Position numbers and translations under genes: made by a program
NCBI RefSeq assembly: GCF_021789175.1
Contig: NZ_CP084560.1
Coordinates: 4,030,001 to 4,094,000, forward strand
From: Arthrobacter sp. FW306-2-2C-D06B
GTDB lineage: Bacteria; Actinomycetota; Actinomycetes; Actinomycetales; Micrococcaceae
Length of the DNA: 64,000 nucleotides
Direction of reading: 5' to 3'
The notes under the pieces: generated by a model
Told to the model about the DNA's origin: nothing
What the model saw: only the letters and a program-made list of their open reading frames with translations
Databases searched by the model: none
In this document: in pieces, positions 43,667-52,210 of the stretch
Layout: every line of letters starts with the position of its first letter
Numbering within the stretch: position 1 is the first letter of the stretch

Positions 43667-44140
43667 ATGCACATGGCACCCTTCACAGTCACTCGCAATG
43701 CGCTGATCCCCGCCGCGCCCGCCGACATCTTCCCCTTCGTCAACAACTTCCACGAGTGGACCAAATGGTCTCCGTGGGAAGCCGTTGACCCCAAGCTGAG
43801 CCGCAGCTACTCGGGCAACGAATCCGGCGTCGGAGCCAAGTATGCCTGGAGCGGCAACAACAAGGCCGGCAGCGGCACCATGGAAATCGTGGGCTCGGAC
43901 GAGCCCGGCAAGATCGACATCCGCCTCGAATTCACCAAGCCCATGAAGGCAGTCAACCCCACGGAATTCACGTTCGTGCCCGAAGGGGACGGCACCCGCG
44001 TCACCTGGACAATGTCCGGTGAGAACAAGGGCCTCGGCAAAATCTTCGCTTTGTTCATGAACATGGACAAGATGGTGGGCGGCGACTTCGAAAAGGGCCT
44101 GACCGCACTTTCAGCGGTAGCCACCCGGAAAAACCCGTAG
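43667..44140 (+). CDS. SRPBCC-family (polyketide cyclase-like) protein
   Basis: 157 residues. START-like fold: [33 protein letters not shown] at the N-terminus, then [33 protein letters not shown], and the C-terminal helix with the [15 protein letters not shown] motif. These proteins bind hydrophobic ligands; no catalytic residues are assigned. The start is either ATG 43667 or ATG 43673; neither has a good ribosome site. It is divergent from clpB, sharing the HAIR-containing spacer, so heat control cannot be excluded. Confidence 0.85.
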   Translation: MHMAPFTVTRNALIPAAPADIFPFVNNFHEWTKWSPWEAVDPKLSRSYSGNESGVGAKYAWSGNNKAGSGTMEIVGSDEPGKIDIRLEFTKPMKAVNPTEFTFVPEGDGTRVTWTMSGENKGLGKIFALFMNMDKMVGGDFEKGLTALSAVATRKNP

Positions 44141-44156
44141 TTTCCTGGCTCGGGCC

Positions 44157-45026
44157 ATGGCCGTCTACGTCGATCCGCCGCTGTGGCCCGCGCACGGGAC
44201 TGTGTTTTCCCACCTCGTCTCGGACACGTCGCTCGACGAACTGCACGCCTTCGCCGAGGCCGCGGGGATTCCCGATCGCGCCTTCGACGGCGACCACTAC
44301 GACGTCCCGGAACGCCGCTACCAGGATCTCCTGTCCGCAGGTGCCATCCCCGTGGAGGCCCGTATTTTGGTGCGCAAACTCATCGCGAGCGGCTTGCGCA
44401 TCCCCGCCCGCCAACGCAGCAAAGCCCTCACCGTGCCCTTGCTGGAGCGCTGGAATTCGACGCTTCCGGGACATGAGGAGCTGGGTTTCGAGCTGCTCGA
44501 ACGCTGGGGCGAGGACCATCGGAAGTACCACAGCCGTACGCATTTGCTGGCGGTCCTGGAAGCCTTGGATCTCCTCAGCGAACCCGCGCAGCCGGCACAA
44601 TCAGTATCGTTGGCCGCTTGGTTCCACGATGCCGTTTACGAAGGAATCGCCGGGCAGGATGAAGAGCAATCGGCCCGGCTTGCGGAGGATCGACTGGCCC
44701 TTGCCGGACTTCCCGCGCCCGTGATCGACGACGTTGCCCGGCTGGTCAGGCTGACCTCCACCCACAGCCCCGGACCGGGAGACCATTTCGGCGCCCTCTT
44801 GTGCGACGCCGATCTGTCCATCCTCGGCGCGGAACCCACGGCTTACGCCCGCTACCTGGCTGCTGTCCGCGAGGACTACGCCCACGTCGGCGATGCAGAC
44901 TTCGCGGCGGGCCGCACCGCCGTCGTCCGCCAATTACTCGCTTTGGATCCGCTCTTCCACAGCGAACGCGCGAAGACCCTGTGGCTTGATGCCGCACGCC
45001 GCAACCTGGAGGCCGAACTGTCATGA
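44157..45026 (+). CDS. DUF4031 domain fused to an HD-type metal phosphohydrolase
   Basis: 289 residues. Residues 1 to about 85 are DUF4031 (MAVYVDPPLWPAHGTVFSHLVSD, then DGDHYDVPERRY). From about 100 on there is an HD-like hydrolase: ERWGEDHRKYHSRTHLLAVLEAL, AAWFHDAVYEG (the His-Asp pair near 155), DDVARLVRLTSTH and LLCDADLSILGAEP. HD proteins cleave phosphoester or pyrophosphate bonds. The joining of the two in one chain suggests one function. It starts 16 bases after the SRPBCC gene and overlaps the ComB-like gene by ATGA. Confidence 0.85.
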   Translation: MAVYVDPPLWPAHGTVFSHLVSDTSLDELHAFAEAAGIPDRAFDGDHYDVPERRYQDLLSAGAIPVEARILVRKLIASGLRIPARQRSKALTVPLLERWNSTLPGHEELGFELLERWGEDHRKYHSRTHLLAVLEALDLLSEPAQPAQSVSLAAWFHDAVYEGIAGQDEEQSARLAEDRLALAGLPAPVIDDVARLVRLTSTHSPGPGDHFGALLCDADLSILGAEPTAYARYLAAVREDYAHVGDADFAAGRTAVVRQLLALDPLFHSERAKTLWLDAARRNLEAELS

Positions 45027-45802
45027 CCATGGCGGGGACGGTGCCCCGGCAGCTTCCGTTCACGGTGAGGTTTGAATGGGGGCTCGACGGCGCCCGTGCG
45101 GTAGCGTCCGGAGCGGACCTTGCCGTCGTGGTTGACGTCCTCTCCTTCACCACCTGCGTCAGCGTCGCCGTCGACCGGGGTGCCATCGTGTTCCCCTACC
45201 CGTGGAAGGACATCGGGGCCGAGGATTTCGCAGCCCATCACGAGGCCCAACTGGCTGGTCCGCGGGGTGGAGGCGGACTGAGCCTCTCGCCGTCGAGCTT
45301 GCGGGACGCACGGACGCTAAACCGCGTGGTACTGCCTTCGCCCAACGGCTCCTCCATCGCGCACGAGCTCGCCCGGGAAGTCCCGCTTATCGCGGCCGTG
45401 TCATTGCGTAATGCAGCCGCCACCGCGGATTGGGTGGCGGCCGAACTCCCCGCGGATGCAGTGGTGGCGGTGATCGCAGCCGGCGAGCTATGGCCCGGCG
45501 GTTCACTCAGGCCCGCAGTGGAGGATCAGATCGGGGCCGGCGCCTTCATTGCCGGGCTCGCTGCCGCAGGGTGGGGCGGCTTCACCCCGGAAGACGGCAA
45601 GGAAGGTTTCGCGCCGGAGGCTGATGCCGCGATGGCCGTGTTCAACGCTGCCGAACCCCGGCTCCATGACGTTCTGCGAGACTGCTCCAGCGGCCGTGAG
45701 TTGATCGGTGCAGGGTACGCAGACGACGTCGAGATCGCCGCCGAACTTGACGCGGGGACCACCGTGGCCCTCTTGACGGACGGCGCGTTCCAGCGTCCCT
45801 GA
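45023..45802 (+). CDS. 2-phosphosulfolactate phosphatase (ComB-like)
   Basis: 259 residues. ComB-family signature blocks are visible: VVVDVLSFTTCVSVAVDRG, LSPSSLRD followed by VLPSPNGSSIAH, and the acidic C-terminal segment DDVEIAAELD. The enzyme dephosphorylates 2-phospho-3-sulfolactate; in bacteria without coenzyme M synthesis the physiological substrate is uncertain. It overlaps the DUF4031-HD gene and may form a small phosphatase operon with it. Confidence 0.85.
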   Translation: MTMAGTVPRQLPFTVRFEWGLDGARAVASGADLAVVVDVLSFTTCVSVAVDRGAIVFPYPWKDIGAEDFAAHHEAQLAGPRGGGGLSLSPSSLRDARTLNRVVLPSPNGSSIAHELAREVPLIAAVSLRNAAATADWVAAELPADAVVAVIAAGELWPGGSLRPAVEDQIGAGAFIAGLAAAGWGGFTPEDGKEGFAPEADAAMAVFNAAEPRLHDVLRDCSSGRELIGAGYADDVEIAAELDAGTTVALLTDGAFQRP

Positions 45803-45832
45803 GTGCGCTTCGGTTCGGTTTCCTTTGAGGGC

Positions 45833-45889
45833 TTGCACTTCCACTACTTAGCGCTACTATGTACTGGTAGCTAGTAACACTGAGTAGTG
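45833..45889 (+). promoter_or_regulatory. padR operon promoter and inverted repeats
   Basis: TTGCAC (45833-45838) and TACTAT (45855-45860) with a 16-base spacer form a sigma-70-type promoter. Inverted repeats overlap and follow it: CACTACT (45842-45848) with AGTAGTG (45883-45889), and TACT (45862-45865) with AGTA (45873-45876). This is the probable autoregulatory PadR operator. Confidence 0.6.
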
Positions 45890-45903
45890 AAGGGAGGTGT
45901 CCA

Positions 45904-46233
45904 GTGGGCAAGCAGATGACGGAGATGCTCAAAGGGACCCTGGAAGGCATCGTTCTCGCCCTCCTGACCGGGAATCCCGCGTACGGGTACGAAATCACGA
46001 CGCTGCTCCGGGGGCTGGGCTTCACCGAGATCGCCGAGGGCACCGTGTATGCACTGCTCGTCAGGATCGAGCAAAAGGGCCTTGTCGATGTCGAGAAGCG
46101 GCCGTCCGAGAAGGGGCCGCCGCGCAAGGTCTATTCGCTCAACGAGCAGGGCGAGAAGGAACTGGACGAATTCTGGAATACGTGGAGTTTCCTGTCCGAG
46201 CGACTGGAACAGCTCCGAAAGGGAGGAAAGTGA
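45904..46233 (+). CDS. PadR-family transcriptional regulator
   Basis: 109 residues, the short subfamily. The winged helix spans about 10-85 (MLKGTLEGIVLALLTGNPAYGYEI, then GFTEIAEGTVYALLVRIEQKGLV and the wing KGPPRKVYSLNEQGEKEL). The GTG start follows GGGAGGTGTCC. It heads a four-gene operon with a DUF1048 protein and an ABC exporter, the common layout in which PadR represses a drug-efflux transporter until ligand binds. Confidence 0.92.
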   Translation: MGKQMTEMLKGTLEGIVLALLTGNPAYGYEITTLLRGLGFTEIAEGTVYALLVRIEQKGLVDVEKRPSEKGPPRKVYSLNEQGEKELDEFWNTWSFLSERLEQLRKGGK

Positions 46234-46235
46234 AC

Positions 46236-46616
46236 ATGGCCACAGGGTGGATCGAGCAGCTCACGGGATCGCTCGAACAGAAGAAGCAATACCGGCAAAA
46301 CAAGGCACGCGTGGAGCAGCTTCCCGCGGACTATCGCACGGCGGCGACCGCGCTGGAACGGTACCTGATGTACTTCGGGGCCATCACCAAGGGCGAGATC
46401 CTGCTGCGGATGCTCGGCGATCTCACCGAGCTGTTCGAGCAGAGCGCCGCGGACGGAACGCCGATCCGCTCGATCGTCGGTGACGACCCAGTGGAATTCG
46501 CCGAAACGTTCATGCGCAACTACACGGTAGGTCAGTGGATCAACAAGGAGCGCGAACGCCTGGTCAGGGCAATCGACGCCGCTGCCGGAGACGATGGGAA
46601 GGAGAGGCAACCATGA
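46236..46616 (+). CDS. DUF1048 family protein
   Basis: 126 residues, all-helical, acidic/basic alternating, with the DUF1048 core (KKQYRQNKARVEQLPADYRTAA, then ALERYLMYFGAI and PVEFAETFMRNYTVGQWINKERERL). No signal peptide or membrane helix. A GTG at 46230, overlapping the padR stop, is an alternative start; the ATG has the better distance from GGGAGG. Genes of this kind regularly sit between padR and an ABC transporter, suggesting an accessory part of the regulator or exporter. Function unknown. Confidence 0.88.
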   Translation: MATGWIEQLTGSLEQKKQYRQNKARVEQLPADYRTAATALERYLMYFGAITKGEILLRMLGDLTELFEQSAADGTPIRSIVGDDPVEFAETFMRNYTVGQWINKERERLVRAIDAAAGDDGKERQP

Positions 46617-47413
46617 CCGGTGCATCCGCTATCCGTGAACCCGCGATCCGCGTGCAGGGCATGGAAAAGTCCTACAAGGAGTTGCACGTGCTGCGCGGTG
46701 TGGACTTCGACGTGGCACCGGGCACCATCTTCGCCCTTCTCGGCTCCAACGGAGCAGGAAAGACCACGATGGTGAAAATCATGTCCACGCTGCTGCGTCC
46801 GGACGCCGGCACGGCCACCGTGAATGGTTTCGACGTCGCGACCCAAGCACTGCGGGTTCGGGAATCCATCAGCCTCACCGGACAATTCGCGGCAGTCGAT
46901 GAAATACTCTCCGGCCGGGAGAACCTGGTGCTGGTTGCCAAGTTGCGCCACCTCAAGGACCCCGGCCAGGCGGCGGATGATCTCCTCGCGCGCTTCAACC
47001 TGTCCGATGCGGCATCCCGGAAGGTGTCCGCGTATTCAGGAGGCATGCGCCGTCGCCTTGACATCGCCATGAGCCTCATCGGGCAGCCCGAGGTGATCTT
47101 CCTCGATGAGCCCACCGCCGGCCTCGACCCCGAAGCACGCATCGAGGTGTGGCAGGTAGTCCAGGAGCTCGCCAATCAGGGCACTACCGTTCTGCTCACA
47201 ACGCAGTACCTCGACGAGGCCGAACAACTCGCGGACCGGATCGCCATCCTTCATCAGGGGCGCATCATCGCGAACGGCACTCTCGCCGAACTCAAGCAAC
47301 TCCTCCCGCCGGCGAAGGTCGAATACGTCGAAAAGCAGCCCACCCTGGAGGATATCTTCCTCGCACTTGTGGGCAACGAGGGCAAGGTCGCGTCAAGTAA
47401 GGACCAGTCATGA
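46613..47413 (+). CDS. ABC exporter ATP-binding protein, DrrA-type
   Basis: 266 residues. Walker A GSNGAGKTT near 46, signature YSGGMRRRLDIAMSL near 144, Walker B VIFLDEPTAGLDP, and the DrrA-type C-terminus with EKQPTLEDIFLAL. Such ATPases pair with ABC-2 permeases to export drugs or lipids. ATG overlaps the DUF1048 stop (ATGA) and has GGAGAGG upstream. The following permease gene again overlaps by ATGA. Confidence 0.95.
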   Translation: MTGASAIREPAIRVQGMEKSYKELHVLRGVDFDVAPGTIFALLGSNGAGKTTMVKIMSTLLRPDAGTATVNGFDVATQALRVRESISLTGQFAAVDEILSGRENLVLVAKLRHLKDPGQAADDLLARFNLSDAASRKVSAYSGGMRRRLDIAMSLIGQPEVIFLDEPTAGLDPEARIEVWQVVQELANQGTTVLLTTQYLDEAEQLADRIAILHQGRIIANGTLAELKQLLPPAKVEYVEKQPTLEDIFLALVGNEGKVASSKDQS

Positions 47414-48171
47414 CCACACACTTCTTCGGAGACACGGCCGTCTTGCTGGGCCGGTCCATGCGTCACATCTTCCGCAGCGCGGACACCATCATCACCACCG
47501 CGATCACCCCGATCGCCCTCATGCTGCTGTTCGTCTACGTGTTCGGCGGCGCCATCAACACAGGCACGGAGAATTACGTCAACTACCTGCTGCCGGGAAT
47601 CATGCTGATCGCGATAGGGTCGGGAATCGCATACACCGCCGTTCGCTTGTTCTACGACATGCAGAGCGGGATTTTCGAGCGGTTCCACTCCATGCCGATC
47701 GCACGATCGTCCGTGCTGTGGGCGCATGTGCTGACTTCCCTCGTCGCCAACGGGCTCTCGCTCGTGATCATCGTGGTGGTGGCCCTCCTCATGGGATTCC
47801 GCACATCGGCAAGCCTGCTGGCATGGCTCGCCATCATCGGGATCCTGGGGCTGTTCACCCTGGCACTCACCTGGCTCGCAATCATCGCGGGCCTGACGGC
47901 GAAGTCGGTGGACGGTGCCGGCGGGTTCTCCTACCCGCTGATCTTCCTGCCGTTCATCAGCTCGGCTTTCGTCCCCACGGCCACCATGCCGGGTCCCGTG
48001 CGCGCCTTCGCAGAGAACCAGCCGGTCACTTCGATCGTCAACACGATCCAGGACCTGTTTGAACAACGGCCGATCGGCAGCGACATATGGGTCGCTCTCG
48101 CATGGTGCCTCGGGATCCTCGTTCTCGCCTACTTCTACGCCGCGGCGGCCTACCGGCGCAGGACCAGCTAA
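47410..48171 (+). CDS. ABC-2 type exporter permease, DrrB-type
   Basis: 253 residues with six predicted membrane helices. The ABC-2 signature region around SGIFERFHSMPIARSS after the second helix matches DrrB/NodJ-like permeases. It ends the PadR-controlled operon; the sialidase gene follows 32 bases later on the same strand and might be cotranscribed. The exported compound is unknown. Confidence 0.93.
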   Translation: MTTHFFGDTAVLLGRSMRHIFRSADTIITTAITPIALMLLFVYVFGGAINTGTENYVNYLLPGIMLIAIGSGIAYTAVRLFYDMQSGIFERFHSMPIARSSVLWAHVLTSLVANGLSLVIIVVVALLMGFRTSASLLAWLAIIGILGLFTLALTWLAIIAGLTAKSVDGAGGFSYPLIFLPFISSAFVPTATMPGPVRAFAENQPVTSIVNTIQDLFEQRPIGSDIWVALAWCLGILVLAYFYAAAAYRRRTS

Positions 48172-48203
48172 GCACCCAAGGCGCCATCTCGTATCATGGA
48201 GGT

Positions 48204-49910
48204 GTGACCTCCTACCTCCAGAGCAATGGTGCCGCACTCCCCCAAGCCCGTCCCGACGTCGAGCACGTCCTGGCGGTGCGTGGCGCGGGAGGCTACCGGC
48301 AGTACCGCATCCCCGCGCTGGCTGTCTCCACGGCGGGAACAGTGCTCGCCGCCTATGACGGCCGGCCGAACCTCGACGACCTGCCCAATCCGATCGATCT
48401 CCTGCTCCGGCGTAGCGCGGACAATGGCCGCAGCTGGGAGGAACAGCGGGTGGTCCGCACCGGCCCGGGGCTCAATGGCTACGGCGATCCGAGCCTCCTG
48501 GTGGACGCCGTGACCGGGCGGATTTTCATGTTCCACGCTGCGGGGACGCATGCCGGTTTCTTCGAGGCGGTAGGCGGCCTGGAACCGGATGACGACGTGC
48601 AGCACTGCGACGTCAGCTTTTCCGACGACGACGGTGTCACCTGGCGGCATCGGCGGCTCACCGATCAGCTCAAACTGGGCAGCGTTGCGGGCGCTCGCGA
48701 CCGCGGCATCACCGGCATCTTCGCCGCTGCCGGGCAGGGAATCCAGATGCACACCGGTCCGTTCGCAGGACGCCTGGTACAGCAATTCGTCGTGCTCGTG
48801 GACGGTGAAATCAAGGCGGCTTCCGCGTACAGCGATGACCACGGCGAGAAGTGGACGCTCGGTTCGCTGATCGGAAAGGGCCCTGACGGGGTTGGCCCCA
48901 ACGAGAACAAGGTGGCGTGCCTCGACGACGGCCGCCTCCTCCTGCACTCGCGCGCCACTCCCCGGCGGGTGGCAGCAGTCTCCAATGACGGCGGAGAGAC
49001 GTGGAGCCAACTGGAACCCGTGGAAGACCTCCCCGACCCAAGCGACAACGGCTCCCTGGTCCGCTTCGACGGCCTGCCAAGCGTGATTTCCTTGGCCACC
49101 CCGGCCACGAACAGCTGGCTGATCGCGAGCAATAACCAGGACACGTCCCTGCGGCGCAACACGGTTCTCAGCCTGTCCACGGACAACGGGGCCAGCTGGC
49201 CCGCCAAGCTGGTCTTATGCGCGGGCAGCTCGGGATACTCGACGGCGGCGCGACTTCCGGATGGCAACATCGGCGTCCTCTACGAGCGGCAGGGATACCG
49301 CGAAATCGTCTTCGTTTCCGTGCCGGTGGAGCAACTGACGAACCAGCTTTTGGCCTCGGCCGGATCGGGTAAGCCTGAAACCCGGCCCGACCACGTCGAG
49401 TTTCAGATGGAACTGCGCTCCATCACGCCCGGCCGGCCCGCTGTGTGGCAGAACGCCGGCGAATTCCATGTCATCTCCCCGGACCACGACGGCGAGTGGG
49501 ACGTGCAGACCTGGAAGGAAGTGGGCCAAGGCTACTCCGCGGAGCAGGCACAGATCCTCGGCACCCGCGAGGCCCAGGACCTCAACTACGGGCCCGTCAT
49601 TCCTGGCTACAAAGCCGGGGACATCCTCGCCTTCACCGGACGCGCGCGCAACCAGGGCACCCGGCTTGCGACCGGCGTCGTACTCCTGGGACCGCACGCC
49701 AATCCGGAGGACTTCCCGCCCGTGGATCTCGCACCGGGCGCGGAAGCGCTGTACTTCACGCCGGTGTATACCGTCACCCAGGAGGACCTGGCGCGGGACT
49801 CGCTTGAGCTGGCTTTCGCGGTGGCGTACGACGGCGGCGCACGGGCCGTGGAGCGCAGCTTCAGTTTCGATCTGCGCACGGGAGCCGTGACGGCTGGCCC
49901 CGTCCGGTAA
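48204..49910 (+). CDS. Sialidase/neuraminidase-fold hydrolase without signal peptide
   Basis: 568 residues. The six-bladed propeller of exo-sialidases (GH33-like) is indicated by the RIP motif YRQYRIPAL (R35) and five Asp boxes of the SxDxGxTW type (SADNGRSWE, SDDDGVTWR, SDDHGEKWT, SNDGGETWS, STDNGASW). YDGRPN probably holds the catalytic Asp. Residues from about 430 form a separate beta-rich C-terminal domain. There is no signal peptide or membrane anchor, unusual for sialidases. The start is a GTG whose GGAGG is only one base away, so the true start is uncertain. The substrate may not be sialic acid. Confidence 0.82.
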   Translation: MTSYLQSNGAALPQARPDVEHVLAVRGAGGYRQYRIPALAVSTAGTVLAAYDGRPNLDDLPNPIDLLLRRSADNGRSWEEQRVVRTGPGLNGYGDPSLLVDAVTGRIFMFHAAGTHAGFFEAVGGLEPDDDVQHCDVSFSDDDGVTWRHRRLTDQLKLGSVAGARDRGITGIFAAAGQGIQMHTGPFAGRLVQQFVVLVDGEIKAASAYSDDHGEKWTLGSLIGKGPDGVGPNENKVACLDDGRLLLHSRATPRRVAAVSNDGGETWSQLEPVEDLPDPSDNGSLVRFDGLPSVISLATPATNSWLIASNNQDTSLRRNTVLSLSTDNGASWPAKLVLCAGSSGYSTAARLPDGNIGVLYERQGYREIVFVSVPVEQLTNQLLASAGSGKPETRPDHVEFQMELRSITPGRPAVWQNAGEFHVISPDHDGEWDVQTWKEVGQGYSAEQAQILGTREAQDLNYGPVIPGYKAGDILAFTGRARNQGTRLATGVVLLGPHANPEDFPPVDLAPGAEALYFTPVYTVTQEDLARDSLELAFAVAYDGGARAVERSFSFDLRTGAVTAGPVR

Positions 49911-49919
49911 CCGTTCCGG

Positions 49920-51656
49920 CTAGAAGATTTGGCGGATGTTGGTCTTCGCGAGGTCGATGAGCTGGTCGCCGCGGCCCGAGAGAACCGTCCGGATTGCGTA
50001 AAGCGTGAAGCCCTTGACCTGTTCGGCGCTGATTGCCGGCGGAATGGACAGTTCCTGCCGGGCCGTGCGGACGTCGATGAGGGCCGGGCCGTCGTGGGCG
50101 AAGGCTTCAGCCAGTCCCGCCTTCAACCCGGAGGAGTTGTCCACCCGGACACCGCGGATGCCCAGCGATTCTGCCAGTTTGGCGAAGTCCGGATTCTCGA
50201 GCTCCGTGCCGAAATTGACGAATCCCGCGGCCTTCATTTCAAGCTCCACGAAGTTCAGCGAGGAGTTGTTGAAGACCACCACTTTGACCGGGAGTTTGTT
50301 CTGCACCAAGGTGATCAGCTCGCCGAGCAGCATGGTCAGGCCACCGTCGCCGGCCAGTGCCACCACTTGGCGACCGGGGTACGCGGCGGCCGCGCCGATC
50401 CCGTGCGACAGCGCATTGGCCATGGTTCCGTGGTTGAACGAGCCGAGCAGCCGCCGTCGGCCGTTCATGCCCAGGTACCGGGCCGCCCACACGGTGGGAG
50501 ACCCGACGTCGCACGTGAAAACCGCATCCGGTGCCGCCAACTCGTCCACTAGCCTTCCCACGAACTGCGGATGGATGGGCTGGCCGTCCTTTGCAGGAGA
50601 GGCGAGGTCGTCGAGTTTGGCGCGGGACTTGGCGTAGTGCTTGAGCGAAGTACTCAAGTGTGTTCGTTTCCCCTTGCGCTCGATCAACGGCAGCAGCGAA
50701 GCCGCGGTGTCCTTGACCGTGCCCACAAGGCCAAGATCGATCTTGGCCCGCCTGCCAAGCTGTTCACCCCGGATATCCACCTGGACGATCTTGGCGTTCT
50801 CCGGGTAGAACTGCTGGTACGGGAAATCGGTGCCCAGCATGAGCAAGGCCTCGCAGCTCTCCATCGCGCGATAGCCGGAACTGAACCCCAAAAGGCCCGT
50901 CATGCCGACGTCGAACGGGTTGTCGTATTCGATGTGCTCCTTGCCGCGCATTGCGTGGACGATCGGCGCGCCCAGCGCGTCCGCCAAGGCCATGACCTCG
51001 GGGTGCGCACCCGCAGTGCCAGCGCCGGCCAGGATGGTGACTTTGCCGGCAGCGTTGAGAATGTCCGCTGCCTCGGCGAGTTCCCGCGGGTTGGGCCGGA
51101 TTTCCGGCCGGGCGGCGCGAATCACCGCTGTGCGGTCGCTTTGCGACTCCGCGAGGGCGACGTCGCCGGGAATCACGACGACGGCGACGCCTCGCTTCTC
51201 GACCGCCGTCCGCATGGCGATCTCCAGGACCCTGGGCATCTGGGAAGGATGGGCGACGTGCTCGACGTAAACGCTGCACTCCCGGAACAACTCCTGCGGA
51301 TGAGTCTCCTGGAAGTACTGGCTGCCGATCTCTTCGCTGGGAATGTGGGCGGCGATGGCCAACACGGGAACCCTGGACTTGTTGGCGTCGTAGAGACCGT
51401 TGATCAGGTGCAGGTTGCCAGGGCCACAGGATCCGGCGCACACCGCGAGTTCATCAGTGAGAGCGGCCTCGGCTGCGGCCGCCAACGCCGCGGCTTCCTC
51501 GTGCCGGACATGGACCCAGCGGATGCTTTCTTCCTCCCTCAGGGCGTCCGTGAATCCGTTCAGCGAATCTCCCGGAATCCCGTAGACGCGCTGGACGTTG
51601 TTGGCTTTGAGGGTGGCGACGATGTTCTTGGCGACGGTGTTCCTGGCGGCGGACAT
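49920..51656 (-). CDS. poxB: Pyruvate dehydrogenase (quinone)/pyruvate oxidase
   Basis: 578 residues, PoxB length. ThDP- and FAD-dependent decarboxylation of pyruvate to acetate with electrons to quinone at the membrane. The PYR Glu is E53 in VRHEEAAAL; the ThDP/Mg motif is GDGGLTMLLGEL to VVFNNSSLNFVELEMKAAGF; the middle FAD domain keeps GLLGFSSGYRAMESCEALLMLGTDFPY. The C-terminal amphipathic segment near the stop would mediate membrane contact. It stands alone; the divergent side has no shared control. Confidence 0.92.
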   Translation of the reverse strand: MSAARNTVAKNIVATLKANNVQRVYGIPGDSLNGFTDALREEESIRWVHVRHEEAAALAAAAEAALTDELAVCAGSCGPGNLHLINGLYDANKSRVPVLAIAAHIPSEEIGSQYFQETHPQELFRECSVYVEHVAHPSQMPRVLEIAMRTAVEKRGVAVVVIPGDVALAESQSDRTAVIRAARPEIRPNPRELAEAADILNAAGKVTILAGAGTAGAHPEVMALADALGAPIVHAMRGKEHIEYDNPFDVGMTGLLGFSSGYRAMESCEALLMLGTDFPYQQFYPENAKIVQVDIRGEQLGRRAKIDLGLVGTVKDTAASLLPLIERKGKRTHLSTSLKHYAKSRAKLDDLASPAKDGQPIHPQFVGRLVDELAAPDAVFTCDVGSPTVWAARYLGMNGRRRLLGSFNHGTMANALSHGIGAAAAYPGRQVVALAGDGGLTMLLGELITLVQNKLPVKVVVFNNSSLNFVELEMKAAGFVNFGTELENPDFAKLAESLGIRGVRVDNSSGLKAGLAEAFAHDGPALIDVRTARQELSIPPAISAEQVKGFTLYAIRTVLSGRGDQLIDLAKTNIRQIF

Positions 51657-51744
51657 GGACTGTTCCTTTCGAGGGGAGGCAGTGCAGACACGGCCTACGC
51701 TACTCCGGAACAGTCCATGGCGCCTGATGCCGGCGTCGGGAGGG

Positions 51745-52146
51745 CTAGTGGTAGGTGCTGACGAACGGGCGGTTGCTAGGCACGATCTGCTTGCCCAGCG
51801 GCATGAGCGATACCGGTATGAGCTTCAGGTTGGCGATGGCCAGCGGGATCCCGACGATGGTGATGGCCATGGCGAAGGCCGTGACCACGTGGCCGATCGC
51901 GATCCAAATGCCCGCAACCAGCAACCAAATGACGTTGCCGATGAGCGGGAAGACTCCCCCGCCTCCGGGCTTGTCCACCACCATGCGACCAAACGGCCAC
52001 AGGGTGTACGAGGCAATCCGGAACGACGCGATGCCCCACGGGATGGTGACGATCAACAAGCAGCAGACAATTCCGGCCATGAAATAACCCAAGGCCAGGA
52101 CGAAGCCGCCGAAGACGAGCCAGATGATGTTGAGCAGCGTTTTCAT
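51745..52146 (-). CDS. YccF family inner membrane protein
   Basis: 133 residues. Two repeated YccF modules: MKTLLNIIWLVFGGFVLALGYF and VIWLLVAGIWIAIGHVVTAFAM, each followed by a GIPWGIA/GIPLAIA-type turn (TIPWGIASFRIA, VGIPLAIANLKL). About four membrane helices. The ATG at 52146 is used because family members start at this MKT; the ATG three codons upstream is possible. Function in the membrane unknown. Confidence 0.88.
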   Translation of the reverse strand: MKTLLNIIWLVFGGFVLALGYFMAGIVCCLLIVTIPWGIASFRIASYTLWPFGRMVVDKPGGGGVFPLIGNVIWLLVAGIWIAIGHVVTAFAMAITIVGIPLAIANLKLIPVSLMPLGKQIVPSNRPFVSTYH

Positions 52147-52210
52147 ATCTCCCATTGTCCCCTGCGGAACGCGGCCTGGGCCTAGGGGTTCGCCCTGAAA
52201 TCTCCCTGAT

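Noticed and set aside
43516..43794. N-terminal extension of clpB
   Set aside because: Would run through the HAIR operator; the ATG at 43515 has a good ribosome site and starts the ClpB N-domain correctly.
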